A stretch of DNA of 64,000 nt, taken from Thermus composti (GTDB taxonomy: Bacteria > Deinococcota > Deinococci > Deinococcales > Thermaceae). The stretch is from assembly GCF_014647535.1 (NCBI RefSeq), contig NZ_BMPJ01000007.1, positions 1 to 64,000 on the forward strand, written 5' to 3'. Every line of letters starts with the position of its first letter. Positions within the stretch are counted from its first letter, which is position 1. Positions 16,495-25,397 of the stretch are shown in pieces. Under the pieces are notes generated by a model. It was not told the DNA's origin. It saw only the letters and a list, made by a program, of their open reading frames with translations, and made no database searches. The position numbers were made by a program, and so were the translations under genes.

Positions 16495-18039
16495 ATGGAA
16501 GGCCTCTTTGAGTCCCTCCCCGAGGGGTACCGGGAGAAGCTCGGCCGCCCCGGGGAGTACCCCTTCACCCGGGGCATCTACCCCCGGATGTACCTGGAAA
16601 GGCTTTGGACCATGCGCCAGTACGCGGGCTTCTCCACCGCCGAGGAGTCCAACGCCCGCTACCGCTACCTCCTCTCCCAGGGCCAGACGGGGCTAAGCGT
16701 GGCCTTTGACCTCCCCACGCAGCTCGGCCTAGACCCCGACCACCCCATGAGCGTGGGGGAGGTGGGGCGGGTGGGGGTGTCCATCGCCACCCTCGAGGAC
16801 ATGCGAAAGCTCTTTGAAGGCATCCCCCTGGACAAGGTCTCCACCAGCATGACCATCAACGCCCCCGCCATGATGCTCCTCGCCCTTTACCTCCTGGTGG
16901 CGGAGGAACAGGGGGTCTCCTGGGACAAGGTCTCGGGCACGGTGCAAAACGACATCCTCAAGGAATACTTCGCCCGGGGCACCTACATCTACCCGCCCGG
17001 CCCCTCCATGCGCCTCGTGACGGATATCTTTGAGTTCTGCGCCCAGCACGTGCCCAAGTGGAACACCATCAGCATCTCCGGCTACCACATCCGGGAGGCG
17101 GGGGCCACCGCCGCCCAGGAGATCGCCTTCACCCTGGCGGACGCCAAGGCCTACGTGCGGGCTGCCTTGGAGCGGGGCCTGGACGTGGACCGCTTCGCCC
17201 CAAGGCTAAGCTTCTTCTTCACCGCCCACGGGGACATCTTTGAGGAAGCCGCCAAGTTCCGGGCAGCGAGGCGCCTTTGGGCAAGGATCATGCGGGAGGA
17301 GTTCGGGGCCAAGGACCCGAAAAGTTGGATGCTCCGCTTCCACACCCAGACCGGGGGCTCCACCCTCACCGCCCAGGAGCCCCTCAACAACGTGGTGCGC
17401 ACCGCCTACCAGGCCCTGGCGGCGGTCCTCGGGGGGACGCAAAGCCTCCACACCAACGCCTACGATGAGGCCTTGGGCCTGCCCACGGAAAAGAGCGCCC
17501 TCCTGGCCCTCCGCACCCAGCAGATCCTGGCCTACGAGAGCGGGGTGACCCGGGCCGTAGACCCTTTAGGGGGAAGCTTCTACGTGGAGCACCTCACGGA
17601 CAAGCTGGAAAAGGAGGCGGAGCGGCTCATCGCCGAGATAGACGCCCTCGGGGGGGCGGTGGCGGCGGTGGAGGCGGGCTACTTCCAGCGGGCCATTGAG
17701 GAGTCCGCCTGGCAGTTCCAGAAGGAGGTGGAGGAGGGGAAGCGGGTGATCGTGGGGGTGAACCGCTTCTTTGACCCCAATAGCCCCCTCAACGAGCCCG
17801 TCCCCGTGCAGCGGATTGACCCCGAGCTCCACGAAAGGCGCAAGCGGGAGCTCGCCCGGTTCAAGGCGAACCGGGACGGGGAGAGCGTAAGGGTAGGCCT
17901 GGAACGGCTAAGGGAGGCGGCCAGGGGCCAGGAAAACCTTTTCCCCCACGTGCTGGAGGCCTTCCGCCGCCGGGCCACCCTGGGGGAGGTCTGCGGGGTC
18001 TTGAGGGAGGAATGGGGGGAGTACCAGCCTTCCCGCTAG
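16495..18039 (+). CDS. methylmalonyl-CoA mutase, large (catalytic) subunit
   Basis: A 514-residue protein made only of the acyl-CoA-binding TIM-barrel part of a B12-dependent acyl-CoA mutase. Characteristic stretches are [13 protein letters not shown] (active-site Tyr), [23 protein letters not shown] (cobalamin-side His) and R-F-H-T-Q-T-G-G-S. The cobalamin-binding domain (D-x-H-x-x-G) is absent, so a separate small subunit, not in this window, must supply it. The enzyme connects methylmalonyl-CoA and succinyl-CoA, fitting propionate use alongside the nearby synthetase genes. Isobutyryl- or ethylmalonyl-type mutase specificity cannot be excluded. Confidence 0.9.
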   Translation: MEGLFESLPEGYREKLGRPGEYPFTRGIYPRMYLERLWTMRQYAGFSTAEESNARYRYLLSQGQTGLSVAFDLPTQLGLDPDHPMSVGEVGRVGVSIATLEDMRKLFEGIPLDKVSTSMTINAPAMMLLALYLLVAEEQGVSWDKVSGTVQNDILKEYFARGTYIYPPGPSMRLVTDIFEFCAQHVPKWNTISISGYHIREAGATAAQEIAFTLADAKAYVRAALERGLDVDRFAPRLSFFFTAHGDIFEEAAKFRAARRLWARIMREEFGAKDPKSWMLRFHTQTGGSTLTAQEPLNNVVRTAYQALAAVLGGTQSLHTNAYDEALGLPTEKSALLALRTQQILAYESGVTRAVDPLGGSFYVEHLTDKLEKEAERLIAEIDALGGAVAAVEAGYFQRAIEESAWQFQKEVEEGKRVIVGVNRFFDPNSPLNEPVPVQRIDPELHERRKRELARFKANRDGESVRVGLERLREAARGQENLFPHVLEAFRRRATLGEVCGVLREEWGEYQPSR

Positions 18040-18048
18040 GAGGGGTTT

Positions 18049-18435
18049 ATGGAGGGCGAAGCCGAGCTTTGGGGGTTTTTGGAGAGGCACCTTAAGAGCA
18101 TCTACGAGGGCGACTGGGCCACCTACGAGGCCACCACCCACGAGGAGCTTTCCCTTTATGAATGGTTCGTGACCCCCCACCGCTTGGACGGCCTAGACTT
18201 CCACCGCTTCATGGTGGAGAAGAACTGGGCCACGAGGGGAAGGCCCTACCGGCTGGACCTCCTGGAAAAGCGCCTCCAGCGGTATGGGGACGTGGCCATC
18301 TTCAGCTACACCCTCCTCCTCACCGTGGAAGAGGAGGAGGGCTTACGGCACCAAGCGGTGAACGAAAGCCGGGTGGCGGTGCGCTTCCCCGAGGGCTGGA
18401 AGGTGGTCCACGTCCACAAAAGCCCGGCAGGATAA
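18049..18435 (+). CDS. CaMKII_AD / SnoaL-like domain protein
   Basis: A 128-residue protein with the cone-shaped alpha+beta fold of the NTF2 superfamily. The family pattern is clear: F-L-E-R-H-L-K-S-I-Y-E-G-D-W-A-T-Y near residue 10, G-L-D-F-H-R-F in the middle, V-A-I-F-S-Y-T-L-L-L-T-V, and E-S-R-V-A-V-R-F-P-E-G-W-K-V-V-H-V-H-K-S at the end. Bacterial members are small dimers of mostly unknown role. It follows the mutase by 9 bp with GGAGG upstream and probably shares its transcript. Confidence 0.78.
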   Translation: MEGEAELWGFLERHLKSIYEGDWATYEATTHEELSLYEWFVTPHRLDGLDFHRFMVEKNWATRGRPYRLDLLEKRLQRYGDVAIFSYTLLLTVEEEEGLRHQAVNESRVAVRFPEGWKVVHVHKSPAG

Positions 18436-18469
18436 AGCCCCCGTGCCGGACCTAGCCCGGCACGGGGCT
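18436..18469 (-). terminator. terminator of acs
   Basis: A strong hairpin (18436-18449 pairing with 18457-18469, core CGTGCCGG/CCGGCACG, one bulged C) between convergent genes. On the minus strand it is followed by CTTTATCC, so it best serves acs, but it may act in both directions. Confidence 0.75.
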
Positions 18470-18479
18470 AAGGAGCTCC

Positions 18480-20426
18480 CTAAGCCTCTTCCTTGAGGCG
18501 CTCCACCACCGAGCGGTCCTCGAGGGTGGAGGTGTCCCCCTTGATCTCCTTCTCCCCGGCGGCGATCTGCCGCAGGAGGCGGCGCATGATCTTGCCGGAG
18601 CGGGTCTTGGGTAGGGCGTCGGTGAAGCGGATCTCGTCAGGGCGGGCGATGGGGCCGATCACCTTGGCCACGTGGGCCTTGAGCTCGTCCTTGAGGGCGT
18701 CCGAGGGGACGTGCCCCTCCTTCAGGGTCACGAAGGCCACGATGGCCTCCCCCTTGACGGGGTCTGGCCGGCCCACCACCGCCGCCTCGGCCACCGCCGG
18801 GTGGGCCACCAGGGCGGACTCAATCTCCATGGTGCCCAGGCGGTGCCCGGCCACGTTAAGGACATCGTCCACCCGGCCCTGGATCAGGTAGTAGCCGTCC
18901 TTATCCCGCCGGGCCCCGTCCCCGGTGAAGTAGACCCCGGGGTGCTGGCTGAAGTACTGCTGGATGAAGCGCTCCGGGTCCCCCCAGACGGTGCGGAGCA
19001 TGCTGGGCCAGGGACGGGTGATGCAGAGGTGCCCGCCCTCCTCGGGGTTCTCCACGGGCCGGTGCTCGCTGTCCAGGATCTCGGGCTTCACCCCGAAGAA
19101 GGGCTTCCCGGCGTGCCCCGGCTTCATGGCGTGGGCCCCGGGGAGGGTGGTGATCATGATGCCCCCCGTCTCCGTCTGCCACCAGGTGTCCACGATGGGG
19201 CAGCGCCCCTTGCCGATCACGTGGTAGTACCAGAGCCAGGCCTCGGGGTTGATGGGCTCGCCCACGCTTCCAAGGAGCCTCAAGGTGTCCAGGCGGTGCC
19301 GGTTGGGCCAGCCCTCGCCCCACTTCATGAAGCTGCGGATGGCGGTGGGGGCGGTGTAGAGGATGGTGACCCCGTACTTGTCCACGATCTGCCAGAAGCG
19401 GTCGGGCTCGGGCCAGTTGGGGGCCCCCTCGTACATCACCGTGGTGGCCCCGTTGAGGAGAGGCCCGTAGACCACGTAGGAGTGGCCGGTGATCCAGCCC
19501 ACGTCGGCGGTGCACCAGTAAACGTCCTCGTCCTTCAGGTCAAAGACCAGCTTGGTGGTGTAGTAGACGTAGGTCATGTAGCCGCCCGTGGTGTGCAACA
19601 CCCCCTTGGGCTTCCCCGTGGAGCCGGAGGTGTAGAGGATGAAAAGGGGCTCCTCCGCCTCCATAGGCTCGGCCTCGCACCGATCGGGCACCGAGTCCAT
19701 GAGCTCGTGCCACCAGTGGTCCCGGCCTGGGGTCCAGGGGACCTCCTCCCCGGTGCGGCGCACCACCACCACGTGCTCCACGCTCTTGGCGTCCTTGAGG
19801 GCCTCATCGGCGTTCTGCTTCAGGGGCACGATCCCGCCTCGGCGGAAGCCCCCGTCGGCGGTGATGAGGACCTTGGCCTCGGCGTCCTTGATGCGCTCGG
19901 CTAGGGCGTTGGCGGAGAACCCCCCGAAGACCACGGAGTGCACCGCCCCGATCCGGGTGCAGGCCAGCATGGCGATGGCCGCCTCGGGGATCATGGGGAG
20001 GTAGATGGTGACCCGGTCGCCCTTCCTCACCCCCAGGCGCTTGAGGACGTTGGCGAACTTCTGTACCTCGCGCCAGAGATCGTAATAGGTGAGGACCCGC
20101 TCCTCCCCGGGCTCCCCCTCCCAGACGATAGCCGCCTTGTTGCGGCGCCAGGTCTTCACGTGGCGGTCCAGGGCGTTGTAGGCGAGGTTGGTCTTGCCGC
20201 CCACGAACCACTTGGGGTGGGGAAGGTCCCCTTCCAGGACCTTCTGCCAGGGTGCAAACCAGTGGAGCTCCGAGGCCACCCGTCCCCAGAAGCCCTCGGG
20301 GTCCTCGAGGCTTTCCCGGTAGAGCCTTTCGTACTCCTCCTCGCTTTGGATGTGGGCCTGCTTCCGGAACTCCTCGCTGGGGTAGAAGACCCGCTCCTCC
20401 TTGAGAACGCCTTCAATCCGGTCCAT
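18480..20426 (-). CDS. acs: acetyl-CoA synthetase
   Basis: A 648-residue AMP-forming acetate-CoA ligase. The P-loop [12 protein letters not shown], the acetate-pocket W-W-Q-T-E-T-G-G, the hinge motif [13 protein letters not shown] and the acetylatable lysine in T-R-S-G-K-I-M-R-R are all intact. The frame is open to 20528, but the ATG at 20426 ([11 protein letters not shown]) has AGGAGGGAG upstream and its own promoter. It diverges from the IclR-synthetase fusion gene across a 130-bp control region. Confidence 0.97.
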   Translation of the reverse strand: MDRIEGVLKEERVFYPSEEFRKQAHIQSEEEYERLYRESLEDPEGFWGRVASELHWFAPWQKVLEGDLPHPKWFVGGKTNLAYNALDRHVKTWRRNKAAIVWEGEPGEERVLTYYDLWREVQKFANVLKRLGVRKGDRVTIYLPMIPEAAIAMLACTRIGAVHSVVFGGFSANALAERIKDAEAKVLITADGGFRRGGIVPLKQNADEALKDAKSVEHVVVVRRTGEEVPWTPGRDHWWHELMDSVPDRCEAEPMEAEEPLFILYTSGSTGKPKGVLHTTGGYMTYVYYTTKLVFDLKDEDVYWCTADVGWITGHSYVVYGPLLNGATTVMYEGAPNWPEPDRFWQIVDKYGVTILYTAPTAIRSFMKWGEGWPNRHRLDTLRLLGSVGEPINPEAWLWYYHVIGKGRCPIVDTWWQTETGGIMITTLPGAHAMKPGHAGKPFFGVKPEILDSEHRPVENPEEGGHLCITRPWPSMLRTVWGDPERFIQQYFSQHPGVYFTGDGARRDKDGYYLIQGRVDDVLNVAGHRLGTMEIESALVAHPAVAEAAVVGRPDPVKGEAIVAFVTLKEGHVPSDALKDELKAHVAKVIGPIARPDEIRFTDALPKTRSGKIMRRLLRQIAAGEKEIKGDTSTLEDRSVVERLKEEA

Positions 20427-20447
20427 GCTCCCTCCTTTTGTTCCTAG

Positions 20448-20476
20448 AGAATAGGAGGAGCCGGGGGCGGGGTCAA
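20448..20476 (-). promoter_or_regulatory. promoter of acs
   Basis: On the minus strand TTGACC (20471-20476) and TATTCT (20448-20453) have a 17-bp spacer. The expected start near 20441 gives a 15-nt leader with AGGAGGG. Confidence 0.85.
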
Positions 20477-20493
20477 GAAAAAGGGGGTTTTTC
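20477..20493. promoter_or_regulatory. candidate operator 1, acs/IclR-ACS control region
   Basis: The inverted repeat GAAAAA-GGGGG-TTTTTC (17 bp) abuts the acs -35 box. IclR-type regulators bind imperfect palindromes of about this size. Assignment to the divergent IclR fusion is inferred from position only. Confidence 0.45.
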
Positions 20494-20503
20494 ACCATTT
20501 GCC

Positions 20504-20516
20504 AAAGGGGCCCTTT
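20504..20516. promoter_or_regulatory. candidate operator 2, acs/IclR-ACS control region
   Basis: The inverted repeat AAAGGG-G-CCCTTT ends one base before the TTGACA (20518-20523) of the fusion gene. Its centre lies 25 bp from that of candidate operator 1. Confidence 0.42.
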
Positions 20517-20517
20517 C

Positions 20518-20550
20518 TTGACAAACACCGCTTACCCAAGGGCATCATAG
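20518..20550 (+). promoter_or_regulatory. weak promoter of the IclR-ACS fusion
   Basis: A perfect -35 TTGACA (20518-20523) is followed by only weak -10 candidates, CATCAT (20543-20548, spacer 19) or TCATAG (20545-20550), just before the ATG at 20557. The non-optimal spacing suggests activator dependence and a leaderless transcript. Confidence 0.5.
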
Positions 20551-20556
20551 ACCTAA

Positions 20557-23088
20557 ATGGCCCATAAGCGAAGCCTCTCCACCGTCCAGGCGGCCTTGCG
20601 CACCCTGGCCTACCTGGCGGAGCACCCGGAGGGGGTGGAGGTGAAGGAGGTGGCCCGGCTTCTTGGGAAAAGCCTCTCCACCGCCTACGCTCTCCTCAAC
20701 AGCCTGGTGGAGGAAGGCTTCGCCGTCAAGGGAGGACGGGGCTACCGCTTAGGGAGCGCCAAACCCGTGCCCCCGGAGCCTGCCCCTTTGGAAGAAGCCC
20801 TGGAGGAGCTTTACCTCCGCACCCGGGAGCGGTGCTACCTGGTCCTCCTCACCCCCGAAGGGGTGCGGCTCAAAACCCGGGGGCGCCAGGGCCAGCCCCA
20901 CCCCCTAGGGGAGACCTTCCCCCCGGAGTGGCACGCCCTGGCCCTAGGCAAGGTGCTCCTGGCCTTCGGCGCCTTTCCCCTCCCCCCCCTCACCCCCAAG
21001 ACCCCTTACACCCTCACCGACCCCCTAGCCTTGGAAGAGGAGCTTAAGCGGGTGCGGGCCTCAGGCCTCGCCGTGGAGATGGAGGAGTACGCCCTGGGCA
21101 TCTCGGGCCTGGCGGTGCCCCTTCTGGACGCCGAGGGGCGGCTCCTTGGGGCCTTGGGCGTGAAGGTTCCCGCCCGCCGCTTCCCCTTCGCCTTCGGCCG
21201 CCTGGCCCGGGCCCTTTCCGAGATCGCCCAGATCCCTCCCCACCTCAAGGCCGAAGACCCCCCGCCCCCTCCACCCCCGTCGGAGGCCCGGGTGGAGGTG
21301 CGGCCAGTCCTCCCTCCCAAGACCCTGGCCCAAAAGGCCAACCTCCAGGACTACCAGGAGGCCTACGCCGCAAGCCTCAAGGACCCCGAGGCCTTCTGGG
21401 GAGGCTTCGCCCGGGAGTTCCTCTGGGAAAAGCCCTGGCGGGCGGTGGCCGACCCCGAAGGAAGGCGCTGGTTCCTGGGAGGCACCACCAACGCCGCCCT
21501 GAACGCCCTAGACCGCCACCTTCCCGAGAAGGCCCAGCAGGTGGCCCTCCTCGCCCTAGACGGGGAAGGGCACCTGGAGAAGTGGACCTACAAGGAGCTG
21601 TGGGAAGCCTCCCGGAGGCTGGCAGGCCTCTTAAAAGGCCTGGGGGTGCAAAAGGGCGACCGGGTGGCCCTGTACCTGCCCACAGGGGCGGAGGCCGCCT
21701 TGGCCCTTCTGGCCCTGGCCCGGCTGGGGGCGGTCCACGTGGCCCTGCCCGTGGGCCTGGGCCCCGAGGCCCTGAGGGAGCGGCTGATCCAGACCGGGGC
21801 CAAGCTCCTCATCGCCGCCGACGGCCATTACCGCCGGGGGCGGCTTATCCCCCTTCGGCCCGTGGTGGAGGCGGCCCTAAAGGGCCTGGGGATCCCCGTC
21901 TTGTGGCACACCCGGGGCACCACGGAGTTCTTGGAGCGGGCCCTGGAGGGGAAGGCCCTCGAGGCGGAACCCCTCCCCGCCCACCACCCCCTTTTTCTCC
22001 TCCACACCTCGGGCTCCACGGGAAGGCCCAAGGGGGTGGTCCACGGCCACGGGGGGTACATGGTGGGGGTGGCCTGGGCCCTGCGCTACCTCTTTGACCT
22101 GAAGCCGGGGGAGGTCTTCCACACCACCGCCGACCTCTTCTGGGTGGTGGGGCACTCCTTCGGCCTCTACGCTCCCCTCTTCCTAGGGGGGACGAGCCTC
22201 CTGGTGGAGGACACCCCCGACCACCCAAGCCCCGCCGCCTTCTACGAGCGGCTCGCCCGCCTGGGGGTGGATGTCCTCCTCACCTCCCCCACGGTGCTCC
22301 GCGCCCTAAGGCGGCACGGGGAGACAAGGCCCACGGCCCTTAGGCTGGTGGGGAGCGTGGGGGAGGCCTTAGCCCCCGAGGTGTGGCGCTGGGCCCGGGA
22401 GCGCCTGGCCTGGCCCCTGGACAACTGGTGGCAGACGGAGCTGGGGGCCCCGGCCCTGGCCACCCCCCTCACCCTGCCCGCCAAGCCGGGCTTCGTGGGG
22501 GTGCCCCTACCCGGGGTGGAGGCCCGGGTGGTGGACCCAAGGGGCCAGATCCTCCCCCCGGGAGAAAAGGGCCACCTGGTCCTGGTGCGGGCGGGCCCGG
22601 CCCAGATGGTGGACCTCCTGGGGGGAAAGGACCCCTGGCAAGGGGGCCTCTACTGGACCGGGGACCTGGCGGTGATGGACGAAGAAGGGTACTTCCGCAT
22701 CCTGGGCCGCACCGATGAGGTGATCAAGGTGGGGGAGGCCCGCCTCGGCACCGCCGAGGTGGAGGCCGCCGCCCTCACCCACCCCCAGGTGGCGGAGGCC
22801 GCCGCCATCGGAATCCCCGGGGAGGAGGGGGAGGAGATCGCCGTCTTCGTGGTGCCCAGAAAGGAGGTGCCCGAGGAGCTCAAACCCCTCCTGGCGGAGA
22901 AGCTCAAAGGGCATCTTTTGCGGTACCTGGGGCCGGTGCGTCCGCCCAAGATCTTTTTCGCAGAAAGCCTCCCCCGCACCCGCAGCGGCAAGATCTTAAG
23001 GCGGCTCCTAAAGGCCCGGCTTTTGGGCCTAGACCCGGGGGATACCTCGGGCATGGAGGTGGAGGATGTCCCTGGAGAAACTGCTTAA
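20557..23088 (+). CDS. fusion of IclR-type transcription regulator and acetyl-CoA-synthetase-like enzyme
   Basis: This 843-residue protein joins two complete modules. Residues 1-66 are an IclR winged helix (V-K-E-V-A-R-L-L-G-K-S-L-S-T-A-Y-A-L-L-N-S-L) and 75-228 the IclR effector domain (H-A-L-A-L-G-K-V-L-L-A-F, Y-A-L-G-I-S-G-L-A-V-P-L). Residues 232-255 are a proline-rich linker, and 256-843 form an ACS-type adenylating enzyme. The P-loop T-S-G-S-T-G-R-P-K-G (484-493), N-W-W-Q-T-E-L-G (623-630) and the lysine motif R-T-R-S-G-K-I-L-R-R (K812) are present. However, the hinge motif at 717-731 reads G-R-T-D-E-V-I-K-V-G-E-A-R instead of the [10 protein letters not shown] of both neighbouring synthetases, so catalysis may be altered. 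There is no frame break. It may be a regulator that senses acyl-adenylate or acyl-CoA directly (inference). Confidence 0.92.
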   Translation: MAHKRSLSTVQAALRTLAYLAEHPEGVEVKEVARLLGKSLSTAYALLNSLVEEGFAVKGGRGYRLGSAKPVPPEPAPLEEALEELYLRTRERCYLVLLTPEGVRLKTRGRQGQPHPLGETFPPEWHALALGKVLLAFGAFPLPPLTPKTPYTLTDPLALEEELKRVRASGLAVEMEEYALGISGLAVPLLDAEGRLLGALGVKVPARRFPFAFGRLARALSEIAQIPPHLKAEDPPPPPPPSEARVEVRPVLPPKTLAQKANLQDYQEAYAASLKDPEAFWGGFAREFLWEKPWRAVADPEGRRWFLGGTTNAALNALDRHLPEKAQQVALLALDGEGHLEKWTYKELWEASRRLAGLLKGLGVQKGDRVALYLPTGAEAALALLALARLGAVHVALPVGLGPEALRERLIQTGAKLLIAADGHYRRGRLIPLRPVVEAALKGLGIPVLWHTRGTTEFLERALEGKALEAEPLPAHHPLFLLHTSGSTGRPKGVVHGHGGYMVGVAWALRYLFDLKPGEVFHTTADLFWVVGHSFGLYAPLFLGGTSLLVEDTPDHPSPAAFYERLARLGVDVLLTSPTVLRALRRHGETRPTALRLVGSVGEALAPEVWRWARERLAWPLDNWWQTELGAPALATPLTLPAKPGFVGVPLPGVEARVVDPRGQILPPGEKGHLVLVRAGPAQMVDLLGGKDPWQGGLYWTGDLAVMDEEGYFRILGRTDEVIKVGEARLGTAEVEAAALTHPQVAEAAAIGIPGEEGEEIAVFVVPRKEVPEELKPLLAEKLKGHLLRYLGPVRPPKIFFAESLPRTRSGKILRRLLKARLLGLDPGDTSGMEVEDVPGETA

Positions 23089-24949
23089 GACAGAGGAGAG
23101 GCTTTGGGCACCGGAAAGCCTTCGGCAGCAGGCCAACCTGCGGGACTTCGCCGCGGAGTACCGAAGGAGCCTGGAAGACCCCGAGGGCTTCTGGGGGACG
23201 TGGGCCCGGCGCTTCTACTGGGAGAAACCTTTCGCGAAGGTCTACGAGTGGAACCTCCCCGAGCACCGCTGGTTCCTGGGCGGCACCACCAACGCCGTCT
23301 ACAACGCCCTGGAGCGCAACGTGGAAAGGGGGTTGCGCCACAAGGTGGCCCTCCTCTACCTCTCCGAGGACGGCCAGGAGCAGAAGCTCACCTACGGGGA
23401 ACTCCTGGACCGCGTCCGCCGCCTGGCCACGGGCCTAAAGGCCTTGGGCGTGGGCAAGGGGGACCGGGTGGTGATCTACATGCCCCTCACCCTGGAAGGG
23501 GTCCTCGCCATGCTGGCCACCGCCTACCTGGGGGCCATCCACAGCGTGGTCTACGCCGGGCTTGGGGTCTCTGCCCTCCGGGAGCGCATCCTGGACGCCC
23601 AGGCCAAGCTCCTCATCGCCGGGGACGTGGGCTTTCGGCGGGGCAAGGGGGTGGACCTGCGGAGCATCGCGGAGGAGGCCCTCCGGGACCTTCCCTTAAA
23701 GGTGGTCTGGTTCCAGAGGGCCTACAAGGCGGAGCTTCCCGAGGGGCACTACGATTTTGAGGAGCTCCTCTGGAGCCACCCCCCTGAGGCCCGGGCGGAG
23801 ATGGTGGAGGCCGAGCACCCCCTCTTCATCCTCTACACCTCGGGCTCCACCGGGAAGCCCAAGGGGGTGGTCCACGTCCACGGAGGGTACATGGTGGGGA
23901 CCACCTACCACCTCCGCACCTTCTTTGACGCCAAGGACGAGGACCTCTTCTGGGCCACCAGCGACATCGGCTGGATCGTGGGCCACTCCTACATCGTCTA
24001 CGCCCCCCTTCTGGAGGGGATCACCTCCGTCCTCCGGGAAGGCGCCCCCGACCACCCCGACCCCGGGGCCTTCTGGCAGGTGGTGGAGCGGTACCGGGTG
24101 AACGTCATGTTCACCGCCCCCACCGCGGTGCGCATGTTCATGAAGTACGGGCCCGAGTGGCCGAAGAAGCACGATCTCTCCTCCTTGCGCCTCATCGCCG
24201 TGGCCGGGGAGCCCCTAAACCCCGAGGCCCTAAGGTGGGCCTACCAGCACCTGGCGGACGGGGGGAGGCGGGGCTTCGTGGCCGACAACTGGTGGCAGAC
24301 GGAGCTGGGAGGACCCACCCTGGGCACGCCTTTGGTGCTTCCCGCCAAGCCTGGCTTCGCCGGGGTGGCCCTCCCTGGGGTGGAGGCGGAGGTGGTGGAC
24401 GAGGAGGGCAGGCCCGTTCCCCCAGGACAGGGCGGCCTCCTCGTCCTCAAGCGGCCCTTCCCCCACATGATGCGCACCGTCTGGGGGAACCGTGAGCGCT
24501 ACCTCCAGTACTGGCGGGAGGTCCCGGGAGGCGTCTACGCCGCCGGGGACGTGGCGAGCCAGGACGAGGAGGGCTACTTCAGCGTTTTGGGCCGGGCGGA
24601 CGACGTCTTGAACGTGGCGGGGCACCGCATCGGCACCGCCGACGTGGAAAGCGCCCTGGTCTCCCACCCCGCCGTGGCCGAGGCGGCGGTGATCGGCATT
24701 CCCGACCCCCTCAAGGGGGAGGCCATCAAGGCCTTCGTGGTGCTGAGGGCCGGGCACGCCCCCTCGGAGGAGCTAAAAGAAAGCCTGATCCAGCACGTGC
24801 GCCGGGAGCTGGGCCCCATTGCCACGCCCCAGGAGGTGGTCTTTCTAGATAAGCTTCCGAAGACCCGCTCGGGCAAGATCTTGAGGCGGCTTCTCAAGGC
24901 CAAAGAGCTGGGCCTGGACCCAGGGGATTTGTCCACCCTCGAGGAGTAA
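23066..24949 (+). CDS. acetyl/propionyl-CoA synthetase paralogue
   Basis: A 627-residue AMP-forming acyl-CoA synthetase of the ACS family. It has [22 protein letters not shown], the normal hinge [13 protein letters not shown] and K-T-R-S-G-K-I-L-R-R, so it should be active. It is closer to the fusion's enzyme half (Q-T-E-L-G, I-L-R-R-L-L-K-A) than to acs, indicating a local duplication. The ATG has GGAGG upstream and overlaps the fusion gene by 23 bp in another frame, so the two are co-translated. Acetate, propionate or another short acid could be the substrate. Confidence 0.92.
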   Translation: MSLEKLLKTEERLWAPESLRQQANLRDFAAEYRRSLEDPEGFWGTWARRFYWEKPFAKVYEWNLPEHRWFLGGTTNAVYNALERNVERGLRHKVALLYLSEDGQEQKLTYGELLDRVRRLATGLKALGVGKGDRVVIYMPLTLEGVLAMLATAYLGAIHSVVYAGLGVSALRERILDAQAKLLIAGDVGFRRGKGVDLRSIAEEALRDLPLKVVWFQRAYKAELPEGHYDFEELLWSHPPEARAEMVEAEHPLFILYTSGSTGKPKGVVHVHGGYMVGTTYHLRTFFDAKDEDLFWATSDIGWIVGHSYIVYAPLLEGITSVLREGAPDHPDPGAFWQVVERYRVNVMFTAPTAVRMFMKYGPEWPKKHDLSSLRLIAVAGEPLNPEALRWAYQHLADGGRRGFVADNWWQTELGGPTLGTPLVLPAKPGFAGVALPGVEAEVVDEEGRPVPPGQGGLLVLKRPFPHMMRTVWGNRERYLQYWREVPGGVYAAGDVASQDEEGYFSVLGRADDVLNVAGHRIGTADVESALVSHPAVAEAAVIGIPDPLKGEAIKAFVVLRAGHAPSEELKESLIQHVRRELGPIATPQEVVFLDKLPKTRSGKILRRLLKAKELGLDPGDLSTLEE

Positions 24950-24965
24950 CCTCCTTCCCCTCCTC

Positions 24966-24990
24966 CCCCACCCAAGGGCGGGGATTTTCC
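24966..24990 (+). terminator. probable terminator after the synthetase genes
   Basis: Inverted repeat CCCC-A-CCC ... GGG-C-GGGG (24966-24983) followed by ATTTTCC. The stem has a mismatch and a tight loop, so strength is uncertain. Confidence 0.5.
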
Positions 24991-25007
24991 TTTGGGAAAC
25001 ACCGCCT

Positions 25008-25025
25008 TTTGCGCATGATCGCAAA
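25008..25025. promoter_or_regulatory. candidate activator site upstream of the symporter operon
   Basis: A perfect inverted repeat TTTGCG-N6-CGCAAA, 18 bp, ends 11 bp before the -35 box of the symporter promoter. The 6+6+6 geometry resembles CRP/FNR-type or TetR-type sites, but the half-site is not the TGTGA of CRP. The binding protein is unknown. Confidence 0.55.
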
Positions 25026-25036
25026 CCCAGGGTTTC

Positions 25037-25065
25037 TTGACATACCCCTCATGCTTCCCTAAGAT
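25037..25065 (+). promoter_or_regulatory. promoter of the symporter-sensor operon
   Basis: Consensus TTGACA (25037-25042), a 17-bp spacer and TAAGAT (25060-25065). Start expected near 25072, giving a leader of about 65 nt before DUF4212. Confidence 0.9.
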
Positions 25066-25136
25066 TGCCCCTAACCGCCAGGGAAAAGGCCTATAGGAGG
25101 CGTCCCAAAGCGCTTTCCTTGGCGGGGGAGGGAGTT

Positions 25137-25388
25137 ATGGAACGGCTAGAGGAGTACTGGCAGAAGAACCTATCCCTGATCCGCAACCTGCTGGTGGTAT
25201 GGGCCGTGGTGGCCTACCTTCTAGGCATCATCCTGGCCCCGGCCCTAAACGGCATCCGGCTCTTTGGCGGGCCCCCTTTAGGGTTCTGGATCGCCCAGCA
25301 GGGGAGCATCTGGGTCTTCATCGTGCTGATCTTCATCTACGCGGCGCGGATGCAGGCCTTGGACCGGGAGTACGGCGTTGAAGACTAG
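25137..25388 (+). CDS. DUF4212 small subunit of SSS-type symporter
   Basis: An 83-residue protein with two membrane helices (around residues 16-38 and 52-73). The conserved Y-W-Q-K-N-L-S-L-I-R-N-L-L start and the A-L-D-R-E-Y-G end identify the small subunit found next to VC_2705-type sodium:solute symporters. The frame is open to 25065, but the ATG at 25137 has GGGGGAGGGAG just upstream and is the family start. It precedes the large subunit by 9 bp, and the two probably act together in carboxylate uptake. Confidence 0.9.
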   Translation: MERLEEYWQKNLSLIRNLLVVWAVVAYLLGIILAPALNGIRLFGGPPLGFWIAQQGSIWVFIVLIFIYAARMQALDREYGVED

Positions 25389-25397
25389 GAGGGAACC

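Noticed and set aside
22009-23869. Repeated DNA between the two synthetase genes as a recent tandem duplication
   Set aside because: Similarity is confined to short conserved motifs (P-loop, Q-T-E-L-G, lysine motif); the intervening sequence is diverged, so the duplication is old.
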